This document shows, one piece after another, positions 1 to 11,436 of a stretch of DNA of 64,000 nucleotides; position 1 is the first letter of the stretch; every line of letters begins with the position of its first letter. Both the position numbers and the translations under genes were made by a program. The notes below the pieces were generated by a model, which saw only the letters and a program-made list of their open reading frames with translations, had not been told where the DNA came from and made no database searches. The DNA comes from Turritopsis dohrnii (Eukaryota > Cnidaria > Hydrozoa > Anthoathecata > Oceaniidae), in the NCBI GenBank assembly GCA_027922465.2, contig BQMF02000614.1, positions 147,221 through 211,220 on the forward strand, given 5' to 3'.

Positions 1-1000
1 GTACCTTAGCGCTTACCAATCCGGAAGCTGTTGAGGACGCTCCCCACATATCTGGAAAGAATGAGTGTTAATGGCCAAGACGTCTGCTAAAACACATTCA
101 TAGGAACGTCACAATGTCACCGCAAACGAGAAAACAACCACATAGCAAAGCGTAAACAACGGTTAAGGATCTGGATGTAAACGCATAAAATCTTACATCG
201 AGCAAATGAGATGGTTCCAATTGAAGCCTGATGATGCAGTTGGCTCGAAAGGACGGCATAATCGACCAGGTGTCAAAGTAAATTTCACGTGCTAATTACG
301 TGTAGTTGATTTCATAGTGTGTTGGTTAAGTGAACAAACAACAATCGTAATCAGAAGACTGCAAAACCTGGAAGAAAATGGATGACTTGAACATCATATA
401 AAATGAAAAGGTTGCGCGATGGTATGAAGGTTTTGGCGAACTGAAACACATCTTACCCCATAAAGCATCTGATAAAATCTGTTAAACTGGGCTAACCGAC
501 ATGAATATCTGGTTACAATTGACGTTCGCCAAACAATGTGCGAAAGGTATTGAATGATAATGGGGATGCCAGAGACGATGTCAAAAGGGACTACGTTGAT
601 ATGCTGTATTTTACTCTCTTGTTACAAATGTTCTAAAGTATCCTATGATTTGCTAGAATATAATAACACATCTCTTATTTATCATGTTTTAGCGTCACAG
701 TCTGCTTATGTCCACTTTGCTCGTATCTGTCATGGTCACGTTCTGTATATTATTGTAAAGTTCAAAGTTCACGTTCATTTTGTTGTTATACAATAGATTT
801 CTTTTGCTATGGTTCATTGATTTTTGTAATAACTCCTTGCAACACTCATTTTAACATCCGTCAAGTTTCTTGTTGTGTTCTTCGCTGGTAAGTCGCTGTA
901 CAGAAATCCTGTTCTAGACACCGATGAGTGCAGACGTTTGATCACTCATCCGGGTTAGCGCTCACAACGTAATCTAAGCTCCGATCTTTTAATATCTCCA
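1..1000. other. No gene recognised; possible LINE 5' leader at the right end
   Basis: I see no coding similarity here on either strand. The only open frame of any length (554-796) is hydrophobic and unlike any family I know. The last 150-200 bases may be the 5' untranslated part of the LINE whose ORF1 starts at 1003, but no boundary or target duplication is visible. Confidence 0.3.
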
Positions 1001-1002
1001 CT

Positions 1003-1694
1003 ATGGTAACAGTTAAAGAATTACAAGCCGAATTAAAGACAGCCAACGAAGGGATAAACGTACGAATTGATGCCCTCGCTGACCAGCTGAAAATCATTAC
1101 TGATCTGGTAGAAAGGATAAGATTTTAGAAGAAAAAGTCACTGACCTAGAAATTAAAGTTTCTACCCTTGAATCTGAACTACATGCCACTAACCAATACG
1201 GAAGAAGAAATAATATAGAAATCACGGGTATCACTTCAAATATTAGTGATGGTCATGAGTTACAAGCAAAAGCTATAGAAATCCTAAACGCTGTGGATGT
1301 TGATGTAAATGAGTCTGATATCGAGGATTGTCACAGGCTTCCTCTTCCTAGAAATTCTACGGCTAAGGATAAAAAAGTAATCGTTAGATTCGTAAATCGC
1401 AGTTTTGCTAAAATTGCTCTTGACTCTGAAACAAGAGGAAAACTTAAATCATGCGACAAAACCTCAATGGGATTCTCCGAAGATCATGAAATTTTCTTCA
1501 ATCCTAATCTGAACAGACACTACCAAAAACTTTTGTGGATGTGTCGGAAGTTGAAGAAAGAAAAGAAGATTTCTCAATTTCGCTACCAAAATGAAAAAGT
1601 ACATATAATAATAACTGACTCAAGTAAAGTAATTAAAACTGCTTCCGAAACGAAGATTATTGAACTTTTTCCTACATTTAACTTTACTAAATAG
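1003..1694 (+). pseudogene. LINE ORF1 protein, L1-ORF1p-like, with one frameshift
   Basis: From ATG 1003 the reading begins MVTVKELQAELKTANEGI, a helical and probably coiled-coil stretch. It then hits TAG near 1126. Shifting one base near 1118 restores a continuous frame (KDKILEEKVTDLEIKV) that continues the heptads and leads into YGRRNNIEITGI. That motif is typical of the RRM-like domain of L1-type ORF1 proteins, which are RNA-binding chaperones of the retrotransposition particle. The frame ends at 1694 with FPTFNFTK and TAG. The total would be about 230 residues. Apart from the single frameshift the ORF looks intact, so the copy is relatively young or has been inactive only a short time. 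Confidence 0.75.
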
Positions 1695-2010
1695 GGGGTT
1701 TATGTCTTATCAAACTAGTATTTTTATCTGAGCATTATTTTCTCTCTTTATTTTCTAAAAAGTCCACATAAGTTATACGCCCCTTTTTTTCCCGCGCGAT
1801 CTAATTTTTTTTTTTTTCTTCTTCTTGATTCGAATTTGCCAGCCTTGTTAGGAATTTATGTAATTTCATAATGGCGCTGTGACTATGCGGTTGTTTGTGT
1901 TTAGACTTATCGCAGTTTTCGGTGTTTAAGGGGCCTATTTTTGCCCCTAAAATCGTGAGTATTTTTCTAATTTCTTTTTTTATATTTGTTTGTGAATTAC
2001 TTTCCTGTTA

Positions 2011-2166
2011 ATGCTAAAGTCGACTGCCTTAGAGAATTTCTTATGTCCAGTTTGTGAAAGGCTAGTCCCAGATAACTGTAACGCCATCTTCTGTGAAAAC
2101 TGCTGTCAATGGTTTCACAAAAAATGCAGCCAACTAAGTACCAGTGATTTCGATGCTCTAGCATGA
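2011..2166 (+). pseudogene. Truncated PHD-like zinc finger at the start of LINE ORF2
   Basis: From ATG 2011 the frame reads CPVCERL, then CENCCQWFHKKC, and stops at TGA 2164. The order Cys-x2-Cys, Cys-x2-Cys, His-x2-Cys with an aromatic residue before the His is the first part of a PHD-type finger. The final Cys pair is missing. The next segment, the endonuclease, is in another frame and starts abruptly, so sequence has been lost at about 2163. PHD-like fingers at the N-terminus of ORF2 occur in several invertebrate LINE families. Their role is probably nucleic-acid or chromatin binding, which is inference. Confidence 0.6.
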
Positions 2167-2167
2167 T

Positions 2168-2860
2168 TGTGATGAATTCCTTATGATCAAGAACAAATCT
2201 AAATCTTTCTCTGCTTTTCATCTTAATATCGCATCACTCAACCTACACTATGATGACCTCTATGCACTCCTGGCTCGCCTAAATCATCAGTTTGGTATAA
2301 TTGCCATTACTGAAACAAGAATCAAATCTAAGTCTCCTCCCCTCTGTCTTGAATTACCTAATTATTCCATCGAGCACACTCCTACCGAGTCATCGGCAGG
2401 TGGGACTCTCCTGTATATCTCCAATAAATTTTCTTATAAACCTCGGCACGACTTATCAAACCTATTATACAAACCAAAATTTCTGGAATCTACGTTCATT
2501 GAAATCCCTCAAAACAGACGAGGTAATCTTTTGATTGCCTCAGTATATCGCCACCCTTCAATGCTTATTGAAGAGTTTAACAATGACTACGTAATTCCTC
2601 TCCTTGAAAAAACTAGCAGAGAGAAAAAAACTTTAATTTTGCTTGGTGACTTTAATATTGACTTGCTAAAATCTGACATCTCTCCTTATTCTAATTTTCT
2701 TGATACATTAGGCTCTTTCTCTTTCTTTCCTTCTATCCTTCTTCCTACTAGAATAACTTCCTCTTCAAAAACTCTCATAGACAATATTTTTATTCCTGCC
2801 TCAAACATCAAAACTCTGTCTGGAAACCTCTTATTTAACATATCTGACCACTTACCCCAG
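2168..2860 (+). pseudogene. LINE ORF2 apurinic/apyrimidinic-type endonuclease domain
   Basis: This frame opens just after the finger fragment; the first ATG is 2183. It carries the endonuclease blocks in order: FHLNIASLN (metal/DNA-binding N-terminal block), a TETRI motif (equivalent of the catalytic Glu block), YRHPS, GDFNIDL near 2645 and SDHLP near 2842. These are the conserved motifs of the exonuclease-endonuclease-phosphatase fold used to nick target DNA for target-primed reverse transcription. The frame runs out immediately after SDHLPQ. The roughly 100 residues expected before the reverse transcriptase are missing, and the next domain continues in another frame. Confidence 0.85.
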
Positions 2861-4854
2861 GAATTAAGAAGTCTATAACAACTAGGGATAAACTTCTGAA
2901 AAAATTTATCAAAACAACTAATCCAACTTTGAAATCCCAGCTTCACGATGATTATAAACGACATAGAAACCAGATTGTCTCTCTGTGCAGAATTAGCAAA
3001 AAAAAGTATTATTCTGAATATTTTAGGTCCAACCTTAACAACATTAAAAACATATGGATTGGAGTTAAGGAAATAATCTCTGTAAATTCTTCTCGTCCTT
3101 CTAATAATCTTTCCTTGTCTATCAATGGTTCTATTACATCTGATCCCTCTATAGTATATGATGCTTTCAATAACTATTTTTCTTCCATAGCTGACACTAT
3201 AAGGGCCACTATTCCTCCCACCACTAAACACTTCTCTCACTTTCTGAAGCAACCTGGAAAATCCATTGTGAAACTAAAATTATCTCTAGTTACTCCTGCA
3301 GAAATTACAAAATTAATTTCATCACTTCCAAATAAAAAGGCTAGTGGTCCTTATAGTATTGATATAAACATTCTTAAACTCCTCAAACTTGAAATCTGTA
3401 ATCCCTTGCATAAAATCTTTAATCTTTCCTTTTCTACTGGTGTCTTTCCTACCCTCTTGAAGACCTCTTCAGTCACTCCAGTTTACAAAAACAAGGGGTC
3501 TCCACTGGAAATTTCTAATTATCGTCCCATTTCTCTCCTCTCCAATATCGAAAAACTCCTGGAAAAACTTATGTATTCTCGCCTTTCTTCTTTTCTTGAA
3601 CGTCATGAATATCTGTATAAGAGACAGTTTGGTTTCAGAAAAGGGCACTCTACTTCTCATGCCCTTATTAATATCACAGAGCGCGTTCGTAATGCACTTG
3701 ACAATGGTCAGTTTGGTGTGGGGGTCTTTGTCGATCTCCAGAAGGCTTTCGACACTGTTGATCATGAAATTCTTTGTCAAAAATTAAACTATTATGGAAT
3801 TCAAGGTACCACTAACAGATGGTTTAAGTCTTATCTGTCCCATAGAACACAGTTGGTTAAAATTCTTAACCACAAATCTGATATAAAAACCATAAGGCAC
3901 GGTGTCCCACAAGGCTCCGTTCTTGGACCTCTTCTTTTCCTAATCTATATTAATGACCTTCATCTTGCTCTTGCTTACTCTGATGTCTTTCATTTTGCTG
4001 ACGATACCAATCTTCTTCTATTTAGCAAGTCATTAAAGTCCCTGAACAAGAAAATAAACATTGATTTAAAACTTCTTTCTAGCTGGCTTAATGCCAACAA
4101 AATCTCTCTGAATGCTAATAAAACTGAGTTTATTCTATTTAAACATAAATCTAAACCACTAAACTTTAATCTTAAAATCAAGATTTGTGGGAGGAGACTT
4201 CAACCCAGTAAATTCATCAAATATCTTGGAGTGTATCTTGACGAGGATCTCTCTTGGAAAAAACACATTCATGAGCTATCAATTAAACTTCGACGAGCCA
4301 ATTGTGCATTGAGTAAAATCCGCCACTTTATTCCTGAATCTGTCTCTTTATCTGTTTATCATTCTATTTTTTCTTCTCATCTTCGTTATGGTTGCCAAGT
4401 CTGGGCCTTACACAAGTCTACTTACAATAAACGCATTCTCCTTCTTCAAAAAACAGCTGCTCGCCTTATTACCTTTTCTTCTTTCAGATCTCACTCTAAA
4501 CCACTCTTTTCAAAACTTGGCTTGCTTTCCATCTTTGATTTAACAATAACTTTAAATATTCTATTCATTCATCAAATTCTTAATCATAGGATTCCTGATC
4601 ACATTCATAGTGCTTTAAATTTCTACGCTATACCTCACAATGTCAATACTAGAAGCAAATCAGCAGGCTCCCTATTTAAACCTAGTGTTAAAACCAAATT
4701 GTATGGATTAAACTCATTTACATATCAATCTGTATCCTGGTGGAATTACTTTCAAACAACTTTTAGCCATCTCGACCTACCTTCTCTTTCATATAACCAA
4801 CTTAAAAACCTTCTCACTGACTTCTTTCTTAACAAATATGCATCCTGTGATTAA
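2860..4854 (+). pseudogene. LINE ORF2 reverse transcriptase domain
   Basis: A long open frame runs from the deletion junction near 2860 to TAA at 4854. It begins GIKKSITTRDKLLKKF with no convincing ATG, so it was once continuous with the endonuclease. Reverse transcriptase blocks are present in order: NYRPISLLS, RQFGFRKGHST, FVDLQKAFDTVDH (first catalytic Asp, about 3727), HGVPQGSVLGPLLFLIYIND and FADDT (about 3991-4005, the catalytic Asp pair), followed by the YLGVYLDE thumb-side motif. All catalytic residues are intact. The C-terminus has no extra RNase H or zinc knuckle that I can see. The enzyme copies LINE RNA into a nicked chromosomal site. Confidence 0.9.
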
Positions 4855-4881
4855 CTTTTCACTACTGGACAACCACTTATA

Positions 4882-5007
4882 TTAATATTATTTTATTATT
4901 ATTTTTTATTTATTTATTTATTTATTTATTTTTTATTTATTTATTTATTTATTATTTATTTTATTTATTTATCTATCTATTTATTTATTTATTTATTTTT
5001 TTTTTTT
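4882..5007 (+). repeat. TTTA/TTTATT microsatellite in the LINE 3' UTR
   Basis: Nearly uninterrupted TTTA units with occasional slips, ending in a T-run. It lies between the reverse transcriptase stop and the 3' hairpin of the LINE. Confidence 0.85.
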
Positions 5008-5499
5008 GATTGATTGTATGATTTTGCATTATATTTGTTTTATTTTCTTGTTTACTAGTATAATTGATTGTTTTGGTGGCCACCCCCTGTGTTTAGATTT
5101 ATCTATTGGGGTGGTCTCCTGTCACCACTTTATCTTGATGTAATCACCCTACCATTGTGACAAATAAATGAATATTCTATTCTATTCTATTCTATTCTTT
5201 TCCGGTTTTTATGCTTTTTTCACTCCGTGTCGTCTAATGTCATCATATCAATTCTGATATAGTTTGAACACGTACATTTGTTACAAACATTTTATTCCTA
5301 TTGCCCTCGTGTAGCTAGATAGTTCCGAAGAAACTGCCTACTATTTCAATAAAACAAGCTTGAGTTGAAATTCAAGGCGCTATTTCCTTTTCCTTTAATT
5401 AATGTCTCAGAAAAGAACATTGCCATAAAAACGTCACTGAATATGCTGAATCACTTGCATATCTTCCTGTGCTCTTTTGATTTTCTAACACTCTCCGTC

Positions 5500-6153
5500 C
5501 TGGAGGCCGTTTTGTCTTTTTGTACTGTTAAAAGGTGCAAGAAAGTCACCAGCATCAGAAAAAACGTTTTTTTTGAAGGTTCCCATCTTCATCTTCTGCA
5601 AATTCTTGGTCTCGCATACATCGGGACTTGCTCTGCTGGAATGTCAGTGAAAGACGTCAAGCATGAACTAGAAATTGGAAGTTGCAAGACAGTTGCCGCG
5701 ATGTACCTGTGACCTATTTTTCCAACAATCCCATACAGCTTGGGGGCCCCAGTTGCATCGTTGAAATAGATGAATCGTTATTTGCTTGTCGGAAGTATAA
5801 CCGTGGCAGAATTATACCAGACCAGTGGGTTTTGGGGGGATACGAGCCAGCAACAAACCAGGGTTTTCAGGTCTCTGTACAACGCAGAAATGCTGCTACC
5901 CTTCTGCCAATTATGCAGCAGTGGATTCGTCCAGGAACTGAGATATGGAGTGATATGTGCACTGCGTACAACAATCTGCAAGCCCATCAACATCAAACTG
6001 TCAACCACACATACAACTTCGTTGACCTGAATACTGTGGTCACAAAAAATTGTGTAGAAGCAATGTGGCAAAGAAGTAAGGCCAAGTTCAAAGCTATGCA
6101 TGGCCCTACAAACTGCGAAATCTGTTCCCGATTATTTATTGGAGTTCGTGTGG
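5500..6153 (+). pseudogene. Merlin/IS1016-like (ISXO2-type) transposase, frameshifted
   Basis: The N-terminal part (about 5510-5700) reads SIRKNVFFEGSHL and then GMSVKDVKHELEIGS, the helix-turn-helix region seen in Merlin and IS1016-like transposases. A frameshift near 5690 moves to the frame that begins SCRDVPVTYFSNNP and continues VEIDESLFACRKYNRGR. Candidate DDE residues are Asp in EIDES (5769), Asp in WSDMC (5952) and Glu in NCVEAMW (about 6057), giving a final spacing of 34. The end, GPTNCEICSRLFIGV, has decayed from the usual helical C-terminus. The expected N-terminal zinc-binding part upstream of 5500 is poor. No terminal repeats were found. This is a dead copy of a cut-and-paste DNA transposon. 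Confidence 0.8.
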
Positions 6154-6444
6154 AACCAACCACAGCCTCATTTGTGGGATCAAATTGCAACTTTATATCC
6201 ACTTTGAGGATTCCCACTTTTAAACTACAAATCTTAAAAAAACATTTATTATTGGTGATGATTTATTTTCTTTGTTTCAAAAAATGCGAAAAAGGAAATA
6301 ATGCGAAATTCAAATGGTAGCTGTTGAGCAAATTCTGTTGTATAAAAATGTTGCCTGGAAATATTTGCTTATGTAAAAAAGGGGAAATAATATATATACT
6401 ATAGAGAAGGACTTGTCATTTACATTACAATTATTTACTAATCA

Positions 6445-6790
6445 GTCTGTGTCTCTAATCTTTAGATTTTATCTGAATATCAGTGTCGGGCCATTGACAT
6501 CATTGGTTTTAGAATTTTTGGTGGTCCAAAGGAAATTTTAATGGTCCGATAGGTCAATATTTATTACTGTATAGGACTTGTAGAAATTTCATTTGTCCAT
6601 AACTAGAAATTGCAAAGACAAAAATTATATATGTATAAAAAATACAACTCAAATCTCTTACAATGGGTTTCTTAAATTATATCTACAATTTCTGTATTTA
6701 TTTTTTCACCTAAAACCAGTGTGTTGTGGCCACCACACTGTCTCGAGCAGTCAGGTCACTGCTAAGATTGGACACTGCCAGTCAAATTCT
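6445..6790 (+). repeat. Dispersed repeat, copy 1 (same family as 25600-25970, opposite strand)
   Basis: The stretch CGGGCCATTGACATCATTGG (from 6487) and what follows match the reverse complement of 25600-25970 over several hundred bases with scattered gaps. The shared parts include TTAGAATTTTTGGTGG, AACTCAAATCTCTTACAATG and the GTCAGG...CTAAGAT block near the right end. No ORF is shared convincingly, and the family is not recognised. Confidence 0.75.
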
Positions 6791-8310
6791 TATTGTGAAA
6801 ATCATGAGTTTAGTTCTGAGTGTGCTGAACTTAAGATTTGTAGCTTTTGTTTTCATTTAGATAGAAAATGAATTCAACTGAGCAGAAACTGAGAACACAT
6901 TTGGATCTGTTAGACTACATTTGCTTGATTACAGTAGCAGATGTGTTTCATGTCGACTATGCTGTACGAAAAGATCAAAAACATTCCTACAACTTCTTCC
7001 TAATGAAACTATCAATATAACATTAATTCCTGGATTATCTGGAGTCGGAAAATCATAACTAATTAAAGCTTACTGCCACTAATCCTGGCTGAAACTGCAA
7101 CATGGAAACTTAGCACCACTTCTCGGTTGCATTACAAGTGGATGAAACTGTTTAGCATATCTGTCAATATATTGACCATTATTCATGGATTGCAATTTTG
7201 ACTTTTTCAACCATGCCGAAGTGGTATTAAGAGTAATCCTGTTTTGGCGATCCTGATGCTTCCAATAAATTACACTATAAACAGCAAATATATACATTTA
7301 TTTATACAGACGATCATAGCTGTAATGCAAGGAAAGTATCAAGAGTTGTTAAGAATTGAAATCAATATCTTTGGATGCCGACATTTAAGTGCATTGACCA
7401 TGAAAATGAAAACAGCCAGTGTTTTAAAATGCTGAGGACAGTATGATGACTTAATGAAATTATATCAAGAAGTGTTAAAAATTCAAAAAGTGTTCATTGG
7501 AATGTTATATCTCAAGTTTAGCATCATGAACAGAAATTTCAACAGCAGAAGTTTTTATCAGAACTTAAAGAGGACAAAAGCTGGATGTTTTTCCGATTAT
7601 TCCCAACATACCATCAGAATTTTTTTCCTCTAGCTTTTTCCCCCGGACTTCTCGCCTCTGCAATTCCCTCCCTCATAGCTGTATTCCTGCTGATGCTAGA
7701 TTTTTTCTTGTAACTTTACAGCTACAATTGTACCATCTGATCTTTTTATATTATTAATAAATATTCAAAATGTACTGAAACTTTTATAATTAAATTGTCC
7801 TTTGATTCCTTTCATCATTTTCTGATCTCAACTTTGCTTTAAAACTCTGACATCAAGTGATTTTTAGCTGTACGCTTGCTTTCTTCAGAGTGTATTTGAC
7901 ACTTGTTTCAAGCATGGTTCCACAGAAAGGACGCTGATTCTTTTTAAAAGGAGGAGCTGATGCCTAATGTGTCATAAATTCTTTCTTCATGGAGAGGTCA
8001 CGCAAAGTTATTCATTCTTTGTTATTAATGCTTCTGACAGCAATAAACATTTGTTATTATCCCATTCCTGACGCTAAGTTTTAAATGCAGAGCTCTACCC
8101 ACTTAAGCATTATTTTGTGCTAGCGTTAAGACCAGATCTCCTTTGTTTAGGCTTGTAACCTTGGTTACTAATTCAGTTCTGTTTGATTGTATATAGCACT
8201 GAAGATGGTTCAATAAACCGAGAAGCTTTTGCTTCTTTTAGATAACTTGTTGTTTTTATATATTTTTTAACTTTAATTTAGTTTAACATTTCGAGCAGAA
8301 ACCACCGAAA
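6791..8310. other. No gene or repeat boundary recognised
   Basis: Short open frames here (for example 6593-6871 with several Cys and His) do not resemble a known domain. The sequence is AT-rich and I see no inverted repeats or splice-bounded coding pieces. Confidence 0.3.
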
Positions 8311-8446
8311 TACTTTAAAGGAAGAAAGTGTTTTTTGTTTTGCGGTTTTTGCGGTTTTGGCTCGAATCGCAAAAGTTTATTCCCGCAAAATGTTGTATTA
8401 TTGGTAAACCGCAAAAGTTTTTTTCATCAAAATTCAAAATAATCCC

Positions 8447-8674
8447 AATACACCTTTCCCGTAATTGATTGCGCAATATTTTTATCATGCTCTACCTCGT
8501 TTTCAATATGCTATACCATGACAACCGAATCTCCCGTGCTCAATCATTAACACTATCACAATCATTACACTAATTGCTCATTACTGAAATGAGTCCCGTG
8601 CCATATCAACCTTTGCGAAAACGAGGCGGAGTATGGTAAAAAGTATTGCGCAATCAATTACGGGAAAGGTGTAT
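8447..8674. mobile_element. Fold-back MITE, 228 bp, nested in the 8.3-9.4 kb element
   Basis: TACACCTTTCCCGTAATTGA at the left is repeated in inverted orientation at the right, and the arms stay alike for nearly 60 bases, to the GAGGTAGAGC / GAGGCGGAGT region. The outermost TA could be the target duplication. There is no coding capacity. The strong arm match against a more decayed host suggests the MITE is the later insertion. Confidence 0.75.
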
Positions 8675-8974
8675 TCTTGTTAAATATTACAAGAGAAATT
8701 CCTCCGACCTAAAGCCTGTTTGTAGAAGTTCATTGACTCCAATTTCAATAAGTGATTTGATCTACTTTATTTCGTCAAAATTTCGAGGGTTTTTTCGGCA
8801 AAATTGCATTTCGTAGCATTTCGATTTCCCTGTTCGAGCTAAAAGTTGCACTTTTTTGAACTCGACTAGATTAACAATCTTTAACGATTCATTCTTTATT
8901 CCTGTCTTTTTGATACAGCATTTGCTTCAATCTTAATCTGGTCTGTTAAGCTTCTTCGAAAAATATTACCTTAT

Positions 8975-9047
8975 TGGGGGATAATTTCGTCGGGGAAAAG
9001 TGACGAAATTTTTGGTGAGTGACGAAAATTTTCCCCGACGAAAAGTT
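8975..9047. repeat. Partial copy of the GATAATTTCGTCGGGG fold-back family
   Basis: GGATAATTTCGTCGGGGAAA with GTGACGAAATTT, then GACGAAAATTTTCCCCGACG, matches the element inside ADPGK intron 5 (52680-52790). Only part of the outer arm on the right is retained here. Confidence 0.65.
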
Positions 9048-9421
9048 AAACGACGTTTGCCTTGTGAAGTTTTTCTGTCTTAAAATCTCCAACGTATAAA
9101 TATTTCTTTGTCTATATCACCTTGAATGACAAAAAATGAATAGTAACGGAGGAGAGCGAATCTGAGAGATATAAAAACAACAATAGAACGCAAATTCGAA
9201 TGTCAGTTGTTATTTCCACAAAGTGTAGTAACAATCAAAAGAACGAGACGGAAAAGGAGTCAATCTACTCTTTTAATGCAATTATTGCATTACTCTCGTT
9301 TGGCAAGCGCAAAAAGGATTCATTTCCACGAACCGCAAAAGTTTATTCCCGCAAAAAGGATTCATTTCCACGGACCGAACCGCAAAACTTTCTTCCGCAA
9401 ACACTTTCTTCCTTTAAAGTA

Positions 9422-10920
9422 ATTCCAAAACCTTCTGAACTTAGCTGCCATCACACAACGACTTATGTTGGTCTAACAAATTGTTGTGACCGTATTGGAG
9501 AAGATGAAATGCAACTAATTATTGTATTCAATTGTATCAGTTATTACTGACTCATACTTAAATTTCTGGCACGGGGAAAAGATACGCGAACATGAAGTCA
9601 CCTGAAAATAGAAGGTAGAAGAACAACTTTTTAATGTTTTAAGTGCCGCCATCCGTATATCGAAAAGGCAAGAGACCCTGGGTTCGAGGTTGCAACCTGC
9701 ATGTATTGACTTGATAATGAACGCTGTGTCGCTCGAAACGTTACAGAATCTTGTTTCTTTTACAGAAATCAAAAACAGTTTCAGAGTGTGACCTGTCACC
9801 TTAATACACCTCGATTCTGGCAATACTTAACTAAAACCCTTCAAGGAGGGTGCAGGTAGATGCCATGCAAGTCAAATTCAAGGATTGCCATAGGGTGTTG
9901 AAGAATAAATCGTTATTTCAGACAGGCAAATAAAAACCTTCAGCACCCTTGGAAACCCCAGAGGGCTTTTGAGTGGTGGAGCAGCGTCATATGCAGGGCG
10001 TAATAGGAAATGATACTAGCCTACTGTGGCGTACTATTTACTTTAAAATAAAACGCCCGTCCACATTCACCCATACATGACAATCCGCCAACAAGCATTT
10101 TAGTCTAGCAAAATAACTAAGTGACATGAGTTTAATGCTTACCCAGGCTACATTAACCAACCTTTTTCTACACTTCTTGAAGTTACATACTAACTCATTA
10201 TCTACCATCGCCATTCTTCAGTTCAGATGGTTCTACCTTTCAGATGATGAACTGACTTTATCTTCTAACACAGACTCATACACTAAATCTAAACGAAATA
10301 AAATGCCTTTATTTGTCCATATGATTATCATGCGGCTGACTTAACCTTCCTCGATTAAGCTGGCAATTTGATTTACGAGACTATAGAAGTACATCTATTT
10401 TCTTTCCCCAAACAACACCAAAAAAACTGTTCCCCTAGCTTCATTATCCATGGAACGTCACACTGTTTTGGTTGTCGCTGTCATTACGTCCACATTGTCG
10501 TCGTATCGCAGGGGTTCAATACCTTTATCCTAATGCAAGCAGAATCCGTCAATGTCGTGTCTTAGTCGGGTTTCATACGTCAATAGCGTAGGTTTTGGGT
10601 CTGGTTTCCTTCCCATGTTTGAGTTGATGTTCGTACGCAACAGAATTTTTAAAGTCGGATTTCAAACTGTCAAAACATCAAAATTCGGAAACAGTACAAA
10701 ATAACTTTTACTACTAATATGAACGAAAACAAACAAGCAAACAAACGAACTAACAAACAAACAAACAAAACAACAAATATGTTTTCCTTCATTATCTATA
10801 ATTACAATAGCGGTAAAAATTTCTTCAAAATATTTAAATATTAATGTAATAATAAATTAGGGTCATAAAATCATAAACTCTATAAAAAAAGTGAATAAAT
10901 TACGTCAATTTCCATTAGTG
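9422..10920. other. No gene recognised
   Basis: No similarity to coding sequence was seen on either strand. GGGTTCGAGG near 9681 resembles a tRNA-type B box, but no A box accompanies it at the right distance, so no RNA gene or SINE is called. Confidence 0.3.
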
Positions 10921-10921
10921 T

Positions 10922-10927
10922 TTTATT
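10922..10927 (-). terminator. Candidate polyadenylation signal of the LIM gene
   Basis: TTTATT on the plus strand is AATAAA on the minus strand, about 510 bases past the stop codon of the LIM-domain gene. No nearer candidate stands out, but AT-rich DNA makes chance matches common. Confidence 0.3.
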
Positions 10928-11436
10928 CAAATACGTTGCCACATCAAAACATCGTCATAAAAAAGTTTCCAACGCAAAAGTAAGGTTGATACACATACAA
11001 CGCAGATTGATACTTTTTTAAATAAGCAACACAGCAGTAGCATAGCCAAAGGACATTTTAAAATTGTTTTTTTCGATAGAGAATAATACATACGGTGTCA
11101 ATCGGTCCGTGATTAAAAACTGGTCTGTTGAATTGTCTTTTGAAGTCTATGTATGAATTTTGACGACATTTTCGATTAACACACAGCAACAAATTAAGCA
11201 ACAAAAGGTAATCTTTTAAGCAACGCTACTACTAACCTCCGACCTTCTGCGCTTACAAAAAAAAACCGTGTAGGTCTAAAAAGACCTAAATCATCAACAT
11301 TAGTTACACAAATAAAAATTAACTCAAATAAATACGATCAAGTGTTGATTGATACTTTTGCTCGTTGTTTTTCTCAATAATAAATATGTGTTTTAAGATA
11401 CGTATGTGCCAGTTGTAACATGCGTTGTTGACACAA

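Larger units (their letters stand above)
1003..5199 (+). mobile_element. Degenerate LINE (non-LTR retrotransposon), Jockey/CR1/L2-like
   Basis: In order the element holds ORF1, a PHD-like finger, an endonuclease, a reverse transcriptase, a T-rich 3' UTR and a tail of ATTCT repeats (about 5173-5199). Near the 3' end CCACCCC (5080-5086) can pair with GGGGTGG (5108-5114), a hairpin of the kind reverse transcriptases of L2/CR1-type LINEs recognise. A TTTA microsatellite lies at about 4882-5007. The copy is dead: ORF1 has a frameshift, and ORF2 has lost two stretches near 2163 and 2858. The clade cannot be fixed by eye, and the 5' end is uncertain. Confidence 0.9.
8311..9421. mobile_element. Non-autonomous DNA transposon, 1.1 kb, TIR CTTTAAAGGAAGAAAGTG
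   Basis: The left end TACTTTAAAGGAAGAAAGTG (8311) is matched by the reverse complement of the right end (to 9421) over at least 22 bases, and GC-richer TGCGG motifs follow on both sides. The TA at each edge fits a TA target duplication; a TTAA site inside the TIR is an alternative reading. No transposase remains. The open frame at 9200-9550 only reads through TIR-proximal direct repeats (GCAAAAAGGATTCATTTCCA, twice at 9309-9376). It hosts a nested fold-back MITE at 8447-8674. Confidence 0.7.

Noticed and set aside
2686..3252. 188-residue minus-strand open frame
   Set aside because: It is antisense to the LINE endonuclease and reverse transcriptase, has no motif, and is explained as a shadow of the coding strand.
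9670..9710. tRNA-like B box GGGTTCGAGG
   Set aside because: No A box or tRNA fold can be built around it.
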